A DNA stretch of 15,670 nucleotides from Paracoccaceae bacterium (GCA_007120685.1 SKNG01000328.1:1-15670); one strand, 5' to 3'. Positions 1 to 7,231 are shown, counted from the first letter of the stretch. A program made the numbers and translations. Notes: a model not told the origin generated them from the sequence alone.

Positions 1-427
1 CATCGGCCATCGCCACCCAGCATTCGATGGCGCGCTGCCCGTCGGCGGCGGTCATCCCGGTCAGGAAAAGCACCGCGCCGGGGCGCACCATCAGCGTGCG
101 CTCGGCAGTCATGGCAAACCAATGCGCGCGATTGGCCGAACGCAGGGCGTCGGCGTCATCGCGGCCCAGGTCCGCGCGCGCGGGTGTGATCGGCTCGAAG
201 GCATCGGCCAGGCGCATGGTGATATCGGCCCTGATCTCGGGGCCGGCGCGCTGCCATCCGGCGGCTTCCAGCGCGTCGCGATAGCGGGCGGGGTCGAAAT
301 GGCCATCAAGACAAGCCTGCACCGGCCCGATGGGCAACGCCAGCCCCTCTGCCGCCGCGGGTGCGGGCATCGCCGCAGTGAACGCAAAGGCAAAGGCCGC
401 GGCTGCAGGCAGGGTCGACCGGCGCAT
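1..427 (-). CDS. secreted protein of unknown function, C-terminus beyond window
   Basis: Reading on the minus strand from an ATG at 427, an open frame runs for 142 codons and leaves the window without a stop. The first ~28 residues form a typical Sec signal peptide: MRRSTLP, an Ala/Phe-rich hydrophobic core, then PAPAAAEG as a likely cleavage region. The mature part (starting near GLALPIGPVQACLDGHFD) is soluble-looking, with two Cys visible, and I recognise no family. An AGGAAAGG stretch just upstream of 427 acts as a ribosome-binding site. An in-frame ATG at 478 has its GGAGG directly against the codon, which is too close, so I prefer 427. The gene lies 80 bp downstream of another secreted unknown and is probably the distal gene of the sucC-sucD transcript. 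Periplasmic location is inferred. Codon use matches its neighbours. Confidence 0.65.
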   Translation of the reverse strand, partial: MRRSTLPAAAAFAFAFTAAMPAPAAAEGLALPIGPVQACLDGHFDPARYRDALEAAGWQRAGPEIRADITMRLADAFEPITPARADLGRDDADALRSANRAHWFAMTAERTLMVRPGAVLFLTGMTAADGQRAIECWVAMAD

Positions 428-507
428 CTTTCCTTTCCTCTTTCGGCCCGGCCTGCGCCGGGTCGGTGTTGCGTTCATCCTCCAGCCGCCGCGGGCGGCC
501 GGCGCGG

Positions 508-1173
508 TCATTGACCCATCCTGATGACGCCATAGCCCAGCATCGCGCCTGGCACGGCATAGGGCGTCCAGGCGGGCAGGATCAGCAACTCGCGGCTGTG
601 GGTCTCGCGCCCCGCGGGCGTGGCGATCTCGGCGCCCCCCGCCCAGATTCGCGCCTGCATCCCCTGCGACTCGGGCAGGATCTCGAAGCGCCGGATCAGC
701 GCCTCGGTCAGCGCCGGCGGCGGATCCTCGATCAGGAGCCGGCAGTGAACGATGTGTAGCGCGGCGGCTGCGCCCCCGGCCCCGGCCGCGCGCAGCAACG
801 TCAGCTCGGGCGTGCCGTCATGCTGCCAGAGCCCCGCCCGCATCCGCCCCGCGTGCGTCTCGGCCAGCCAGGCCGCCATGCGCCGCGCCAGAAACTGGCC
901 CAGTTCGGGCTCGTTGGACAGGGGTCGGTCCAGAACCTGTTCGATCCGCGCCTCGAAAGCGGCGATCCCGTTGATCAGGGACTCGTCCATCCCCTCCGGG
1001 ACCGGTGCCCAGCCTTCGGGCATGGGCGGGGCGGCGGCCGGGTCGGCGCATTGCGCGGCCAACAGCGCCAGGATCGGCGCCGCCGCCTCGCCCGGGGCGG
1101 CGCCCGGCAGCAGGCCAAGCGCGAGGGCCAGAACCCCCGCCAACCCGAACCTGCCCTGGGCGCCCCTCCGCAT
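508..1173 (-). CDS. secreted protein of unknown function
   Basis: This 221-residue protein begins with a signal peptide: MRRGAQGRFG, then a Leu/Ala-rich core, then GEAAAP as probable cleavage region near residue 30. The mature part of about 190 residues contains two Cys (AQCADP near residue 41 and VHCRLL in the second half), which could form a disulphide. It has no transmembrane helix and no catalytic motif that I recognise. The ATG lies only 3 nt downstream of the sucD stop codon, so it is almost certainly co-transcribed with sucD and probably translationally coupled to it. The family is unknown to me. A periplasmic or envelope role is inferred from the signal peptide only. Confidence 0.7.
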   Translation of the reverse strand: MRRGAQGRFGLAGVLALALGLLPGAAPGEAAAPILALLAAQCADPAAAPPMPEGWAPVPEGMDESLINGIAAFEARIEQVLDRPLSNEPELGQFLARRMAAWLAETHAGRMRAGLWQHDGTPELTLLRAAGAGGAAAALHIVHCRLLIEDPPPALTEALIRRFEILPESQGMQARIWAGGAEIATPAGRETHSRELLILPAWTPYAVPGAMLGYGVIRMGQ

Positions 1174-1176
1174 GGC

Positions 1177-2061
1177 TCAGCCCTTGATCGCGGCCATCAC
1201 CGCCTCGCCCAGCGTCGCGGGGCTTTCGGCCACCACGATCCCGGCCTTCTTCATCGCCTCGATCTTCGACTCCGCGTCACCCTTGCCGCCGGCCACGATG
1301 GCGCCGGCATGGCCCATGCGCCGGCCCGGCGGCGCGGTGCGCCCGGCAATGAAGCCCGCCACCGGCTTCCAGCGGCCCTTCTTGCGCTGCTCGGCCAGAA
1401 ACTCGGCCGCTTCTTCCTCGGCCGAGCCGCCGATCTCGCCGATCATGATGATCGACTGCGTCTCGTCATCATCCAGGAACATGTCCAGCACGTCGATATG
1501 TTCGGTGCCCTTGATGGGGTCGCCGCCGATGCCCACGGCGGTGGACTGGCCCAGCCCCATGTCGGTGGTCTGCTTGACCGCCTCATAGGTCAGCGTGCCC
1601 GAGCGGCTGACCACACCGACCGAGCCGCGCTTGTGGATATGGCCGGGCATGATGCCGATCTTGCAGGCATCGGGGGTGATCACACCGGGGCAGTTGGGAC
1701 CCACCAGGCGCGCGGGGCTGTCCATCAGCGCGCGCTTGACCTTCATCATGTCCAGCACCGGGATGCCCTCGGTGATGCAGACGATCAGTTCCATCTCGGC
1801 GTCGATCGCCTCCAGGATCGAATCGGCGGCAAAGGGCGGGGGGACGTAGATGACGCTGGCATTGGCACCGGTCTTCGCCTTCGCCTCATGCACCGAATTG
1901 AAGACCGGCAGGCCCAGGTGTTCCGTGCCGCCCTTGCCCGGCGTCACGCCGCCGACCATCTGCGTGCCATAGGCGATGGCCTGTTCGGAATGAAAGGTGC
2001 CCTGGCTGCCGGTGAAACCCTGGCAGATGACCTTGGTATGCTTGTCAACGAGAATGGCCAT
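1177..2061 (-). CDS. sucD: succinyl-CoA synthetase (ADP-forming), alpha subunit
   Basis: SucD pairs with SucC in the TCA cycle to interconvert succinyl-CoA and succinate with substrate-level phosphorylation in the cytoplasm. The 294-residue product matches the family's usual length (about 290). The CoA-binding Rossmann segment is near the N-terminus (VICQGFTGSQGTF, residues 11-23). The mid-region signature GPNCPGVITPD lies near 121-131. The catalytic histidine loop, GRRMGHAGAIVAGG with His near 251, is intact. I chose the ATG at 2061 because MAILVDKHTKVICQG aligns with the family N-terminus. An in-frame GTG at 2091 would add ten residues not usual for the family. The gene follows a small secreted-protein gene by about 80 bp and is followed after 3 nt by another, so it sits inside one minus-strand operon with sucC. 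Confidence 0.96.
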   Translation of the reverse strand: MAILVDKHTKVICQGFTGSQGTFHSEQAIAYGTQMVGGVTPGKGGTEHLGLPVFNSVHEAKAKTGANASVIYVPPPFAADSILEAIDAEMELIVCITEGIPVLDMMKVKRALMDSPARLVGPNCPGVITPDACKIGIMPGHIHKRGSVGVVSRSGTLTYEAVKQTTDMGLGQSTAVGIGGDPIKGTEHIDVLDMFLDDDETQSIIMIGEIGGSAEEEAAEFLAEQRKKGRWKPVAGFIAGRTAPPGRRMGHAGAIVAGGKGDAESKIEAMKKAGIVVAESPATLGEAVMAAIKG

Positions 2062-2142
2062 GCTGTTGTTTACCTGTTCTGTTGTTGCCACCCCGACCTG
2101 CAGCGCCTTACGGCTGACCCTGGGTCGAAGTCTGTCATTACG

Positions 2143-2655
2143 TCAATTTCTGGCCATGACATGCTGAAACGACAGCGTCACGGAAGGATTGTCGCGCGGA
2201 ACCCGTTCGATCAGGGCGATCTCCGCCCCCGGGGCGACCCGGCCAGCGGTCCATAGGGTGAAACGGTTGCCCCCCTGATCGACCCGCCGGAAGGGTGTGC
2301 CGAAACCCAGCGCTTGCGTCACCTGCGCTTCCACCGGCCTGGGCATCGCACTGGGCGCCATGACCACGCATTGGCGGTTCGCCGACTGGGCCGATACCAC
2401 GGTCTGGGCCGTCGCAATGAAGGTATGACCACCAGCCGACAGGGTGTAGTTTCTTGCCTCGCCCTCCAGCGGCATCAGCGGTTGCGCAGGCGCCGCGCCC
2501 AAGGCACGCGCACGGTTGGAAAAGGCCTGAACCTCGGCGCGGGTCTCCACACATAGACGCGTGAAAATCTCACCATGAAGGCGCGCATCGGCGACAGCGG
2601 GCAGCGACAAGGTCGCCATGGTCGCCAGACCGACAACCCCGCCGAGGACTTTCAT
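2143..2655 (-). CDS. small secreted protein of unknown function between sucC and sucD
   Basis: This 170-residue protein has a clear signal peptide (MKVLGGVVGLATMATLSLP, then AVADA as a likely cleavage site near residue 23-25). The mature domain has two Cys (RLCVET and RQCVVM), which could form a periplasmic disulphide. It shows no transmembrane helix and no enzyme motif I know. Its ATG overlaps the sucC stop codon in an ATGA arrangement (2652-2655), so translation is coupled to sucC. sucD starts about 80 bp downstream. A secreted protein embedded between the two subunit genes of a cytoplasmic enzyme is odd. From memory, and not checked, similar small genes sit at this position in related Rhodobacterales, which would make it an inherited arrangement. 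Function unknown. Confidence 0.75.
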   Translation of the reverse strand: MKVLGGVVGLATMATLSLPAVADARLHGEIFTRLCVETRAEVQAFSNRARALGAAPAQPLMPLEGEARNYTLSAGGHTFIATAQTVVSAQSANRQCVVMAPSAMPRPVEAQVTQALGFGTPFRRVDQGGNRFTLWTAGRVAPGAEIALIERVPRDNPSVTLSFQHVMARN

Positions 2656-3851
2656 GTGCCGGCCCTGACAGCGGCCACGATCTTCTCCGCCGCATCCGAC
2701 AGGTTGTCGGCGGCGATGACGTTCAGGCCGGAACCCTCGATGATCTCCTTGCCCTTCTCGACATTCGTGCCCTCCAGCCGCACCACCAGCGGCACCTGCA
2801 GGCCTACTTCCTTCACCGCGGCGATCACCCCCTCGGCGATGATGTCGCAGCGCATGATGCCGCCGAAGATATTGACCAGAATGCCCTTCACATTCGGGTC
2901 CGAGGTGATGATCTTGAACGCCTCGGTGACCTTTTCCTTGCTGGCCCCGCCGCCGACATCAAGGAAGTTCGCGGGCTCGGCACCGTAAAGCTTGATGATG
3001 TCCATCGTCGCCATGGCGAGCCCCGCGCCGTTGACCATGCAGCCGATCTCGCCATCCAGCGCGATGTAATTCAGGTCGAACTTGCTTGCCGCCAGTTCCT
3101 TCGGGTCTTCCTCGGTCTCGTCGCGCAGGGCCAGGATGTCGGACTGGCGGTAAAGCGCGTTCGAATCGAAACCCATCTTGGCGTCAAGGCATTTCAGGTC
3201 GCCCTTGTCGGTGACGATCAGCGGGTTGATCTCCACCATTTCGGCGTCCTTTTCGGTGAACAGCTTGTACAGCCTGTTCACCAGATCGACGCATTGCTTG
3301 ACCTGCTTGCCGCTCAGCCCCAGCGCAAATGCCACGCGGCGGCCGTGAAAACCCTGGATGCCGGTGGCGGGGTCGATGGTGAAGGAGAGGATCTTCTCGG
3401 GGGTCGAGGCCGCGACTTCCTCGATATCCATGCCGCCTTCGGTGGAACACACGAAGCTGACACGGCTGCTCTGCCGGTCCACCAGCAGCGCCAGGTAGAG
3501 TTCCCGCTCGATGTCCGAGCCATCCTCGATATAGATGCGGTTCACCTGCTTGCCGGCGGGGCCGGTCTGATGGGTGACCAGCGTGCGGCCCAGCATGGCG
3601 TGGGCGTGCTCGGCGGCTTCCCCGACCGATTTCGCCAGCCGCACCCCGCCTTTTTCGCCGGCAGCCGCCTCCTGGAAGCTGCCCTTGCCGCGCCCGCCGG
3701 CGTGGATCTGCGCCTTGACCACCCATAGCGGCCCGTCCAGTTCGCCCGCCGCCGTCTTCGCCTCTTCGGCCCGGTACACGACGCGGCCATCCGAGACCGG
3801 CACACCATAGCTGCGAAGCAGACCCTTCGCCTGATATTCATGGATATTCAC
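2652..3851 (-). CDS. sucC: succinyl-CoA synthetase (ADP-forming), beta subunit
   Basis: SucC carries the ATP-grasp and nucleotide/succinate-binding part of succinyl-CoA synthetase and works with SucD. The 399-residue product starts MNIHEYQAKGLLRSYGVPV, the family N-terminus. It contains the nucleotide-binding stretch VVKAQIHAGGRGKGSF (about residues 44-59), the Mg-binding EINPLIV, and the C-terminal succinate/CoA-side motifs FLDVGGGA and VNIFGGIMRCDIIAEG. The start is a GTG at 3851. The open frame extends upstream to 4100, but that extension is low-quality sequence overlapping the promoter and operator region, while GTG 3851 has GAGG 9 nt upstream and matches the family. It is the first gene of the minus-strand operon. 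Many alphaproteobacteria place mdh before sucC; here the upstream gene is a divergent glycosyltransferase instead. Confidence 0.96.
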   Translation of the reverse strand: MNIHEYQAKGLLRSYGVPVSDGRVVYRAEEAKTAAGELDGPLWVVKAQIHAGGRGKGSFQEAAAGEKGGVRLAKSVGEAAEHAHAMLGRTLVTHQTGPAGKQVNRIYIEDGSDIERELYLALLVDRQSSRVSFVCSTEGGMDIEEVAASTPEKILSFTIDPATGIQGFHGRRVAFALGLSGKQVKQCVDLVNRLYKLFTEKDAEMVEINPLIVTDKGDLKCLDAKMGFDSNALYRQSDILALRDETEEDPKELAASKFDLNYIALDGEIGCMVNGAGLAMATMDIIKLYGAEPANFLDVGGGASKEKVTEAFKIITSDPNVKGILVNIFGGIMRCDIIAEGVIAAVKEVGLQVPLVVRLEGTNVEKGKEIIEGSGLNVIAADNLSDAAEKIVAAVRAGT

Positions 3852-3935
3852 GTCCACCGTCCTCGTCTGCTGCGATTTTGGGCAGCTTAATGACACGATT
3901 ACGGGCTGGCAGAAACCGGAAATCGCGCTACGCTG

Positions 3936-3953
3936 CCCACGCGGTGGGTTTTT
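3936..3953 (+). terminator. terminator-like hairpin with T run in the sucC leader region
   Basis: On the plus strand, CCCAC-GCG-GTGGG (5-bp stem, 3-nt loop) is followed directly by TTTTT. In that orientation it resembles a short intrinsic terminator that would stop antisense transcripts coming out of sucC. On the minus strand it lies in the untranslated leader of sucC, about 85 bp before the GTG, where it would simply be a hairpin preceded by A residues. The stem is short, so function is uncertain. Confidence 0.35.
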
Positions 3954-3961
3954 CCGCTCTA

Positions 3962-3992
3962 TGTGATCACTTGATTTCTTGGTGTGATCACA
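3962..3992. promoter_or_regulatory. two operator-like palindromes upstream of sucC
   Basis: TGTGATCACT (3962-3971) and the perfect palindrome TGTGATCACA (3983-3992) are near-identical 10-mers with starts exactly 21 bp apart. That is two helical turns, so two dimers could bind on the same face of the DNA. The pair lies in the intergenic region shared by sucC and the divergent glycosyltransferase gene. It is not the CRP consensus, which has six bases between TGTGA and TCACA. It also differs from the FadR-type GT-N3-AC pattern by one base of spacing. I cannot name the regulator. A metabolite-responsive repressor or activator of the sucC operon is the natural guess. Confidence 0.5.
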
Positions 3993-4008
3993 TGTGTGCA
4001 GCCTTAAT
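3979..4008 (+). promoter_or_regulatory. possible sigma-70 promoter for the divergent glycosyltransferase gene
   Basis: TTGGTG at 3979-3984 and CTTAAT at 4003-4008 are separated by 18 bp, giving a modest match to a housekeeping promoter pointing to the gene at 4048. The second TGTGATCACA palindrome overlaps the -35 element and spacer, so a protein bound there could block this promoter. The assignment is weak because both boxes deviate from consensus. Confidence 0.22.
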
Positions 4009-4012
4009 TTGA

Positions 4013-4032
4013 CCGGCGGCGCGCGCCGCCGG
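4013..4032. repeat. perfect 20-bp GC palindrome before the glycosyltransferase RBS
   Basis: CCGGCGGCGCGCGCCGCCGG is self-complementary over its full 20 bases and made only of G and C. It ends 2 nt before the AGGAG ribosome-binding site (4035-4039) of the gene at 4048. In the mRNA it could fold into a strong hairpin beside the translation start. No T run follows it, so it is not an intrinsic terminator. Confidence 0.6.
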
Positions 4033-4047
4033 AAAGGAGCCGATGCA

Positions 4048-5034
4048 ATGGATCGGGGCGGGGAATCGGACGCGCGCGAAACCGCCTGGTCGGTTGTCAT
4101 GCTGGCGCGGGAGCCCGCGCCGCTGGTGCTGGCGAACCTCGCCTGGCATCTGGCGGCGGGCGCGAAGGCAGTGCACCTCTATCTGGATGATCCGCGCGAT
4201 CCGGTCGCCGAGGCGGCGGCTGCGCTGCCCAACGTCACGGTAATACGCTGCGACAGGGCGTTCTGGCAGCGGCTCGCCGGCAACCGACCGGCGCTTCAGA
4301 CGCGGCGGCAATCCCTGGTCGCTACCGAAGCCTACCGGGCCACGGCCACGGGCTGGATGCTCCATCTCGATGCCGACGAATTTCTCTGGCCGGCGACCGG
4401 ATTGGCGGCCGCGCTGGGGCAGATGCCGCCGTCGGCCCAGTGGCTGCACTTGCCGGTGCGCGAACGCTGCTTTCTGGGCCCGGATACACAAACGCTATTC
4501 GACGGCGGCTTCCTGGCACCGCTGCCGCAGGGCACGCCCCCCGCTGACCCGGAGCGCGCGCGCTATCTTGCCCGTGGTCTGACCGCCCATGCGGCCGGCA
4601 AGGGCTGCACCCGTTGCGGACAGGATGCCGAACTGCTGCCGCACGCGCCGCGCCTGCGGGGTGAAAGGCCCCCGTCGGAGCGCGCAGCGCAGGCCCGTAT
4701 CCTGCATTTCGACGGTTTGACCAGGCTGCACTGGCTGTTGAAACTGCTGCGCTATGCCGATCATCCGCCCGGCCAGTGGGAGCGGTTTCTGGGCGCGCAT
4801 CGGCAGGCGCAGTTGCATTATGTCCGCGCCCATCGCCACGACCCCGGCGCCCTGCGCGCCTTTCACGACATGCTGAAATGCTGCATGGGCGACAAGGGGG
4901 GCCGGGCCGAGAAATTGGCCTTCGACCCGGTTCCGGCCATGCGCCGTTATCTGACTCCGGTTCCCGGGATCGACTCGGCAGGCTTCGACGAGATGCTACG
5001 CCGCGCCGATCCGGAACGCTGCGTCGGCTTGTAG
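4048..5034 (+). CDS. glycosyltransferase family 2-like protein (DxDE type)
   Basis: The 328-residue protein resembles the GT2-like family often annotated as Glyco_tranf_2_4. It has an N-terminal beta-alpha unit (SVVMLAREPAPLVLANLAWH, residues 15-34), an acidic HLYLDD stretch near 43-48, and the metal/sugar-nucleotide site LHLDADEFLWP near 105-114. The C-terminal half contains several Cys and His (GCTRCG) and HFDGL-type segments seen in this family. It is expected to transfer a sugar from a nucleotide-sugar donor in the cytoplasm; acceptor unknown. The start is ATG 4048, with AGGAG 8 nt upstream; the in-frame ATG at 3994 would put coding sequence across the 20-bp palindrome and that ribosome-binding site. 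It is divergent from sucC and convergent with flgD (21 bp apart). Confidence 0.8.
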   Translation: MDRGGESDARETAWSVVMLAREPAPLVLANLAWHLAAGAKAVHLYLDDPRDPVAEAAAALPNVTVIRCDRAFWQRLAGNRPALQTRRQSLVATEAYRATATGWMLHLDADEFLWPATGLAAALGQMPPSAQWLHLPVRERCFLGPDTQTLFDGGFLAPLPQGTPPADPERARYLARGLTAHAAGKGCTRCGQDAELLPHAPRLRGERPPSERAAQARILHFDGLTRLHWLLKLLRYADHPPGQWERFLGAHRQAQLHYVRAHRHDPGALRAFHDMLKCCMGDKGGRAEKLAFDPVPAMRRYLTPVPGIDSAGFDEMLRRADPERCVGL

Positions 5035-5055
5035 CACGGCCTCCCGCCGCTCGGG

Positions 5056-5742
5056 TTATCTTGCGCCCTGGCTGTCCCCGGTTTCTTCCGGCGCGCGCAA
5101 TCCGGTGACCTGGGCGCTGTCGACCATCAGGCCACCGGTCAACACCAGCACGGTCTGGCCACCGTCGCGCCTTGCCTCGCGCACCGGCTGATAGGCCGGA
5201 ACCGGCACGGTATCGACAAGTGTGCCGCCGCTGCGCAGTTCCATGTCGAAACTGTAGCGCCCCGCGGGCAGCGGCATGCCGTCGCTGTCGATGCCGTGCC
5301 AGGCCACTTGGGAGCCGTCCGGCGGAAGGTCGCGCCGGTCGACGATCACCCCCATCGCATTGCGCACGACAAGCGTGGCAAGGTCAGCCTCAACCGCCGC
5401 ATCCGGCGACAGGGTCACCGGGCCGCCGTCAAACCAGGCCAGCCCGGGCACCCGGGCCTCCATGCCCACCCAGCCGTCCAGATCGGCAAGCGCGGTGCGT
5501 TCCAGGATCGAGGTCAGAAGCTGGTTGGTCATCACCTGCTGCTCGACGCCGGAAAAGGTTGCCAGTTGCACGGCAAAATCAGTCGATGCCATGGGGTTGA
5601 GCGGATCCTGATTCTGCATCTGCACGGTCAGCATGTTCAGAAAGGTCAGGTAGTCCGATTGCGTCTCGATCCCGGGCGCGCGGCCGCGCTCCGGGCCAGG
5701 CCCCGTGGCGGGCAAGGCACTGCCAATTGGCGTAACGGTCAT
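5056..5742 (-). CDS. flgD: flagellar hook capping protein FlgD
   Basis: FlgD forms the temporary cap at the tip of the growing hook and guides addition of FlgE subunits outside the cell. The 228-residue product has the conserved N-terminal FlgD motif at about 30-76 (YLTFLNMLTVQMQNQDPLNP, then STDFAVQLATFSGVEQQ). A beta-rich region follows that fits the FlgD Tudor-like and FnIII-like domains (VNG-like WHGIDSDGMPLPAGRYSF). The length is normal for the family. The ATG at 5742 has AGGAG 6 nt upstream. The gene begins 14 bp after the fliK stop, so fliK and flgD form one minus-strand unit, and its 3' end faces the glycosyltransferase gene. Confidence 0.96.
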   Translation of the reverse strand: MTVTPIGSALPATGPGPERGRAPGIETQSDYLTFLNMLTVQMQNQDPLNPMASTDFAVQLATFSGVEQQVMTNQLLTSILERTALADLDGWVGMEARVPGLAWFDGGPVTLSPDAAVEADLATLVVRNAMGVIVDRRDLPPDGSQVAWHGIDSDGMPLPAGRYSFDMELRSGGTLVDTVPVPAYQPVREARRDGGQTVLVLTGGLMVDSAQVTGLRAPEETGDSQGAR

Positions 5743-5756
5743 CGCATGCTCCTTTC

Positions 5757-7166
5757 TCAGTAACGCAGATCAAGGCGGCCATCGGCGGAAAGCGCCCGCA
5801 CCTCAGCCCCTGCTGCCCGTTGGTCTTGCAACGCGCCATCAGGCTGGCCATCGGGGGCTGATGCGGGATCGGTTGCAGCGTGTTCGCCCCTGTCCCGTTC
5901 GCCGGGGCTCTGACCGCCCGCGCCGAACTGGAAGGACACATCGCTCCAGCCCAAGGCGCGAAGATCCTCGGCCAGCAGGTCGACATGGCGGCGCAACAGC
6001 TCCAGCGTTTCCGGCCTGTCCGCGGCGATCAGCAGCGCCATGCCGTGCTCGCGCGGCTGCATCGAGATATCGACCCGGCCCAGTTCGGCCGGCGCCATCT
6101 GGATCGTGACCTGCCCCGCAGTGGTCCGGTTCACGCTCAACACGAACTGTTCCGCCACCTGCCGGGCGATCTGACGCGCCTCCGGCATCGGCTCGGCGGC
6201 TGCCAGGCTTGCTCCCTGGGCGGCCAGGAAAGAGCCGAGCGGGCGGAGCGGTGGCAAATCGTCAAGCTGAATGCCGAAGCTGGCGTCTGACAGCGCCGTC
6301 CGTCCCTCCGCGCTGCCAACGACCGGCATCTGCCAGGCTGTCGGTTGCACGGGCGTCAAGGGCAAGGGCGCGCTCTGGACGGGTACCCCGGCGGCATCAC
6401 CATGTCGCCGCTGGTCCGAGGCGCCGGAGAACTGTCGAAGGGCCTGAAAAGGCTGTGCGGCATCCGTCTTTGCCCTGGCTGCCGGTCTTGTCCCGCCCTT
6501 GCCAGCCACCATCGCGGTCATCCCGTCAAATGGCCTGTGCTTACTCTGGGCAGGATGTCCCCCTGCCTGCTGCAACTGCCCTGCGGTCAGCGGCCAGGAC
6601 GGCATGTTTGCTTGAGCCGGATCATGCCGGCCTTGCCTGCCATCGCCTGTTTGAACCGCGTTTCTTGCCAAGGCACCGTCGTCTTTTCCCGGCCCTGTCA
6701 TGGCTGCGCGCCGAGTGGTCGGATTAGCGGCGCTACCAGGCCGAAGGATGGCACTTTCGCCGCCGGCAAGCCGGTCTGGCCGGGTTTCAAGGCTGCGCAA
6801 CGCCCCGGCCGCCGCGTCGTGCCGGCGTGGCGCGGCTTCGGCCGGCAAAGCCGCATCCGACCGCAATACATTGTCAGAAGCCGTAGACCGGGCAGAGCTT
6901 GCCTCATCCTGATCGGCTTCATAATGCGCCACGTCAGGCAGCTCGACTTCTTCGATGCTGCCTTCCGGGCTGGCAGCGGCGGGTTCCGCAGCCGCAGCCT
7001 CCGCCTCTCCATCGGCCCGGTCCGGCGGGGAATCGTCCTGCGCTGCACTGCCGGCAAGGAACCGTGCGAAAAGCTGGCCGGTGGTTTGCGCCGGCTGTGT
7101 GGCTGGCGCCGACGACGAGCGCGCCCCCTCTTTGGCTGGAACCGGAATCGGTCCGTGTATCAGCAT
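5757..7166 (-). CDS. fliK: flagellar hook-length control protein FliK
   Basis: FliK is the exported molecular ruler that sets hook length and switches the export gate to late substrates. The 469-residue product has a long, low-complexity Ala/Gln/Pro-rich N-terminal region (about 1-310) and a conserved C-terminal Flg_hook domain (about 340-415). That domain carries MAPAELGRVDISM and LLIAADRPETLELLRRHVD followed by LAEDLRALGW. I chose ATG 7166, giving MLIHGPIPVPA, because CAGGAG lies 6 nt upstream. A longer open frame reaches 7478 but would cross the divergent flgJ gene. fliK is followed by flgD with 14 bp between. It is transcribed divergently from flgJ across a 115-bp region. Confidence 0.92.
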   Translation of the reverse strand: MLIHGPIPVPAKEGARSSSAPATQPAQTTGQLFARFLAGSAAQDDSPPDRADGEAEAAAAEPAAASPEGSIEEVELPDVAHYEADQDEASSARSTASDNVLRSDAALPAEAAPRRHDAAAGALRSLETRPDRLAGGESAILRPGSAANPTTRRAAMTGPGKDDGALARNAVQTGDGRQGRHDPAQANMPSWPLTAGQLQQAGGHPAQSKHRPFDGMTAMVAGKGGTRPAARAKTDAAQPFQALRQFSGASDQRRHGDAAGVPVQSAPLPLTPVQPTAWQMPVVGSAEGRTALSDASFGIQLDDLPPLRPLGSFLAAQGASLAAAEPMPEARQIARQVAEQFVLSVNRTTAGQVTIQMAPAELGRVDISMQPREHGMALLIAADRPETLELLRRHVDLLAEDLRALGWSDVSFQFGAGGQSPGERDRGEHAATDPASAPDGQPDGALQDQRAAGAEVRALSADGRLDLRY

Positions 7167-7216
7167 GCCATGCTCCTGACTGGCTGAATCAGAGCGAAGT
7201 CCTAGCATGGTTCTGG

Positions 7217-7231
7217 TTACCGAATCTTTAC
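7217..7231. promoter_or_regulatory. degenerate CtrA-like site between fliK and flgJ
   Basis: TTAC-N7-TTAC is present, with half-sites at 7217-7220 and 7228-7231. The CtrA consensus is TTAA-N7-TTAA, so the spacing is exact and each half-site is one base off. It lies about 50 bp from both divergent start codons (7166 and 7282). CtrA is known to control flagellar genes in Rhodobacterales. The match is short and could be chance. Confidence 0.35.

Noticed and set aside
447..462. CCCGGC-CTGC-GCCGGG hairpin between the two secreted-protein genes
   Set aside because: It has no following T run in the transcribed direction, so it is not a terminator; short GC stems are common in this base composition.
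820..2256. A long plus-strand open frame of 478 codons opposite sucD
   Set aside because: It is a shadow of high-GC coding on the minus strand; sucD and its neighbour explain the region and the frame reads as His/Arg/Gly-rich sequence without motifs.
3962..3992. CRP-type binding site reading of the TGTGA/TCACA elements
   Set aside because: CRP sites need six bases between TGTGA and TCACA; here the half-sites overlap into a compact 10-bp palindrome.
3852..4100. N-terminal extension of the sucC frame by 83 residues
   Set aside because: It crosses the operator palindromes and the divergent gene's start, and the family N-terminus begins exactly at the GTG at 3851.
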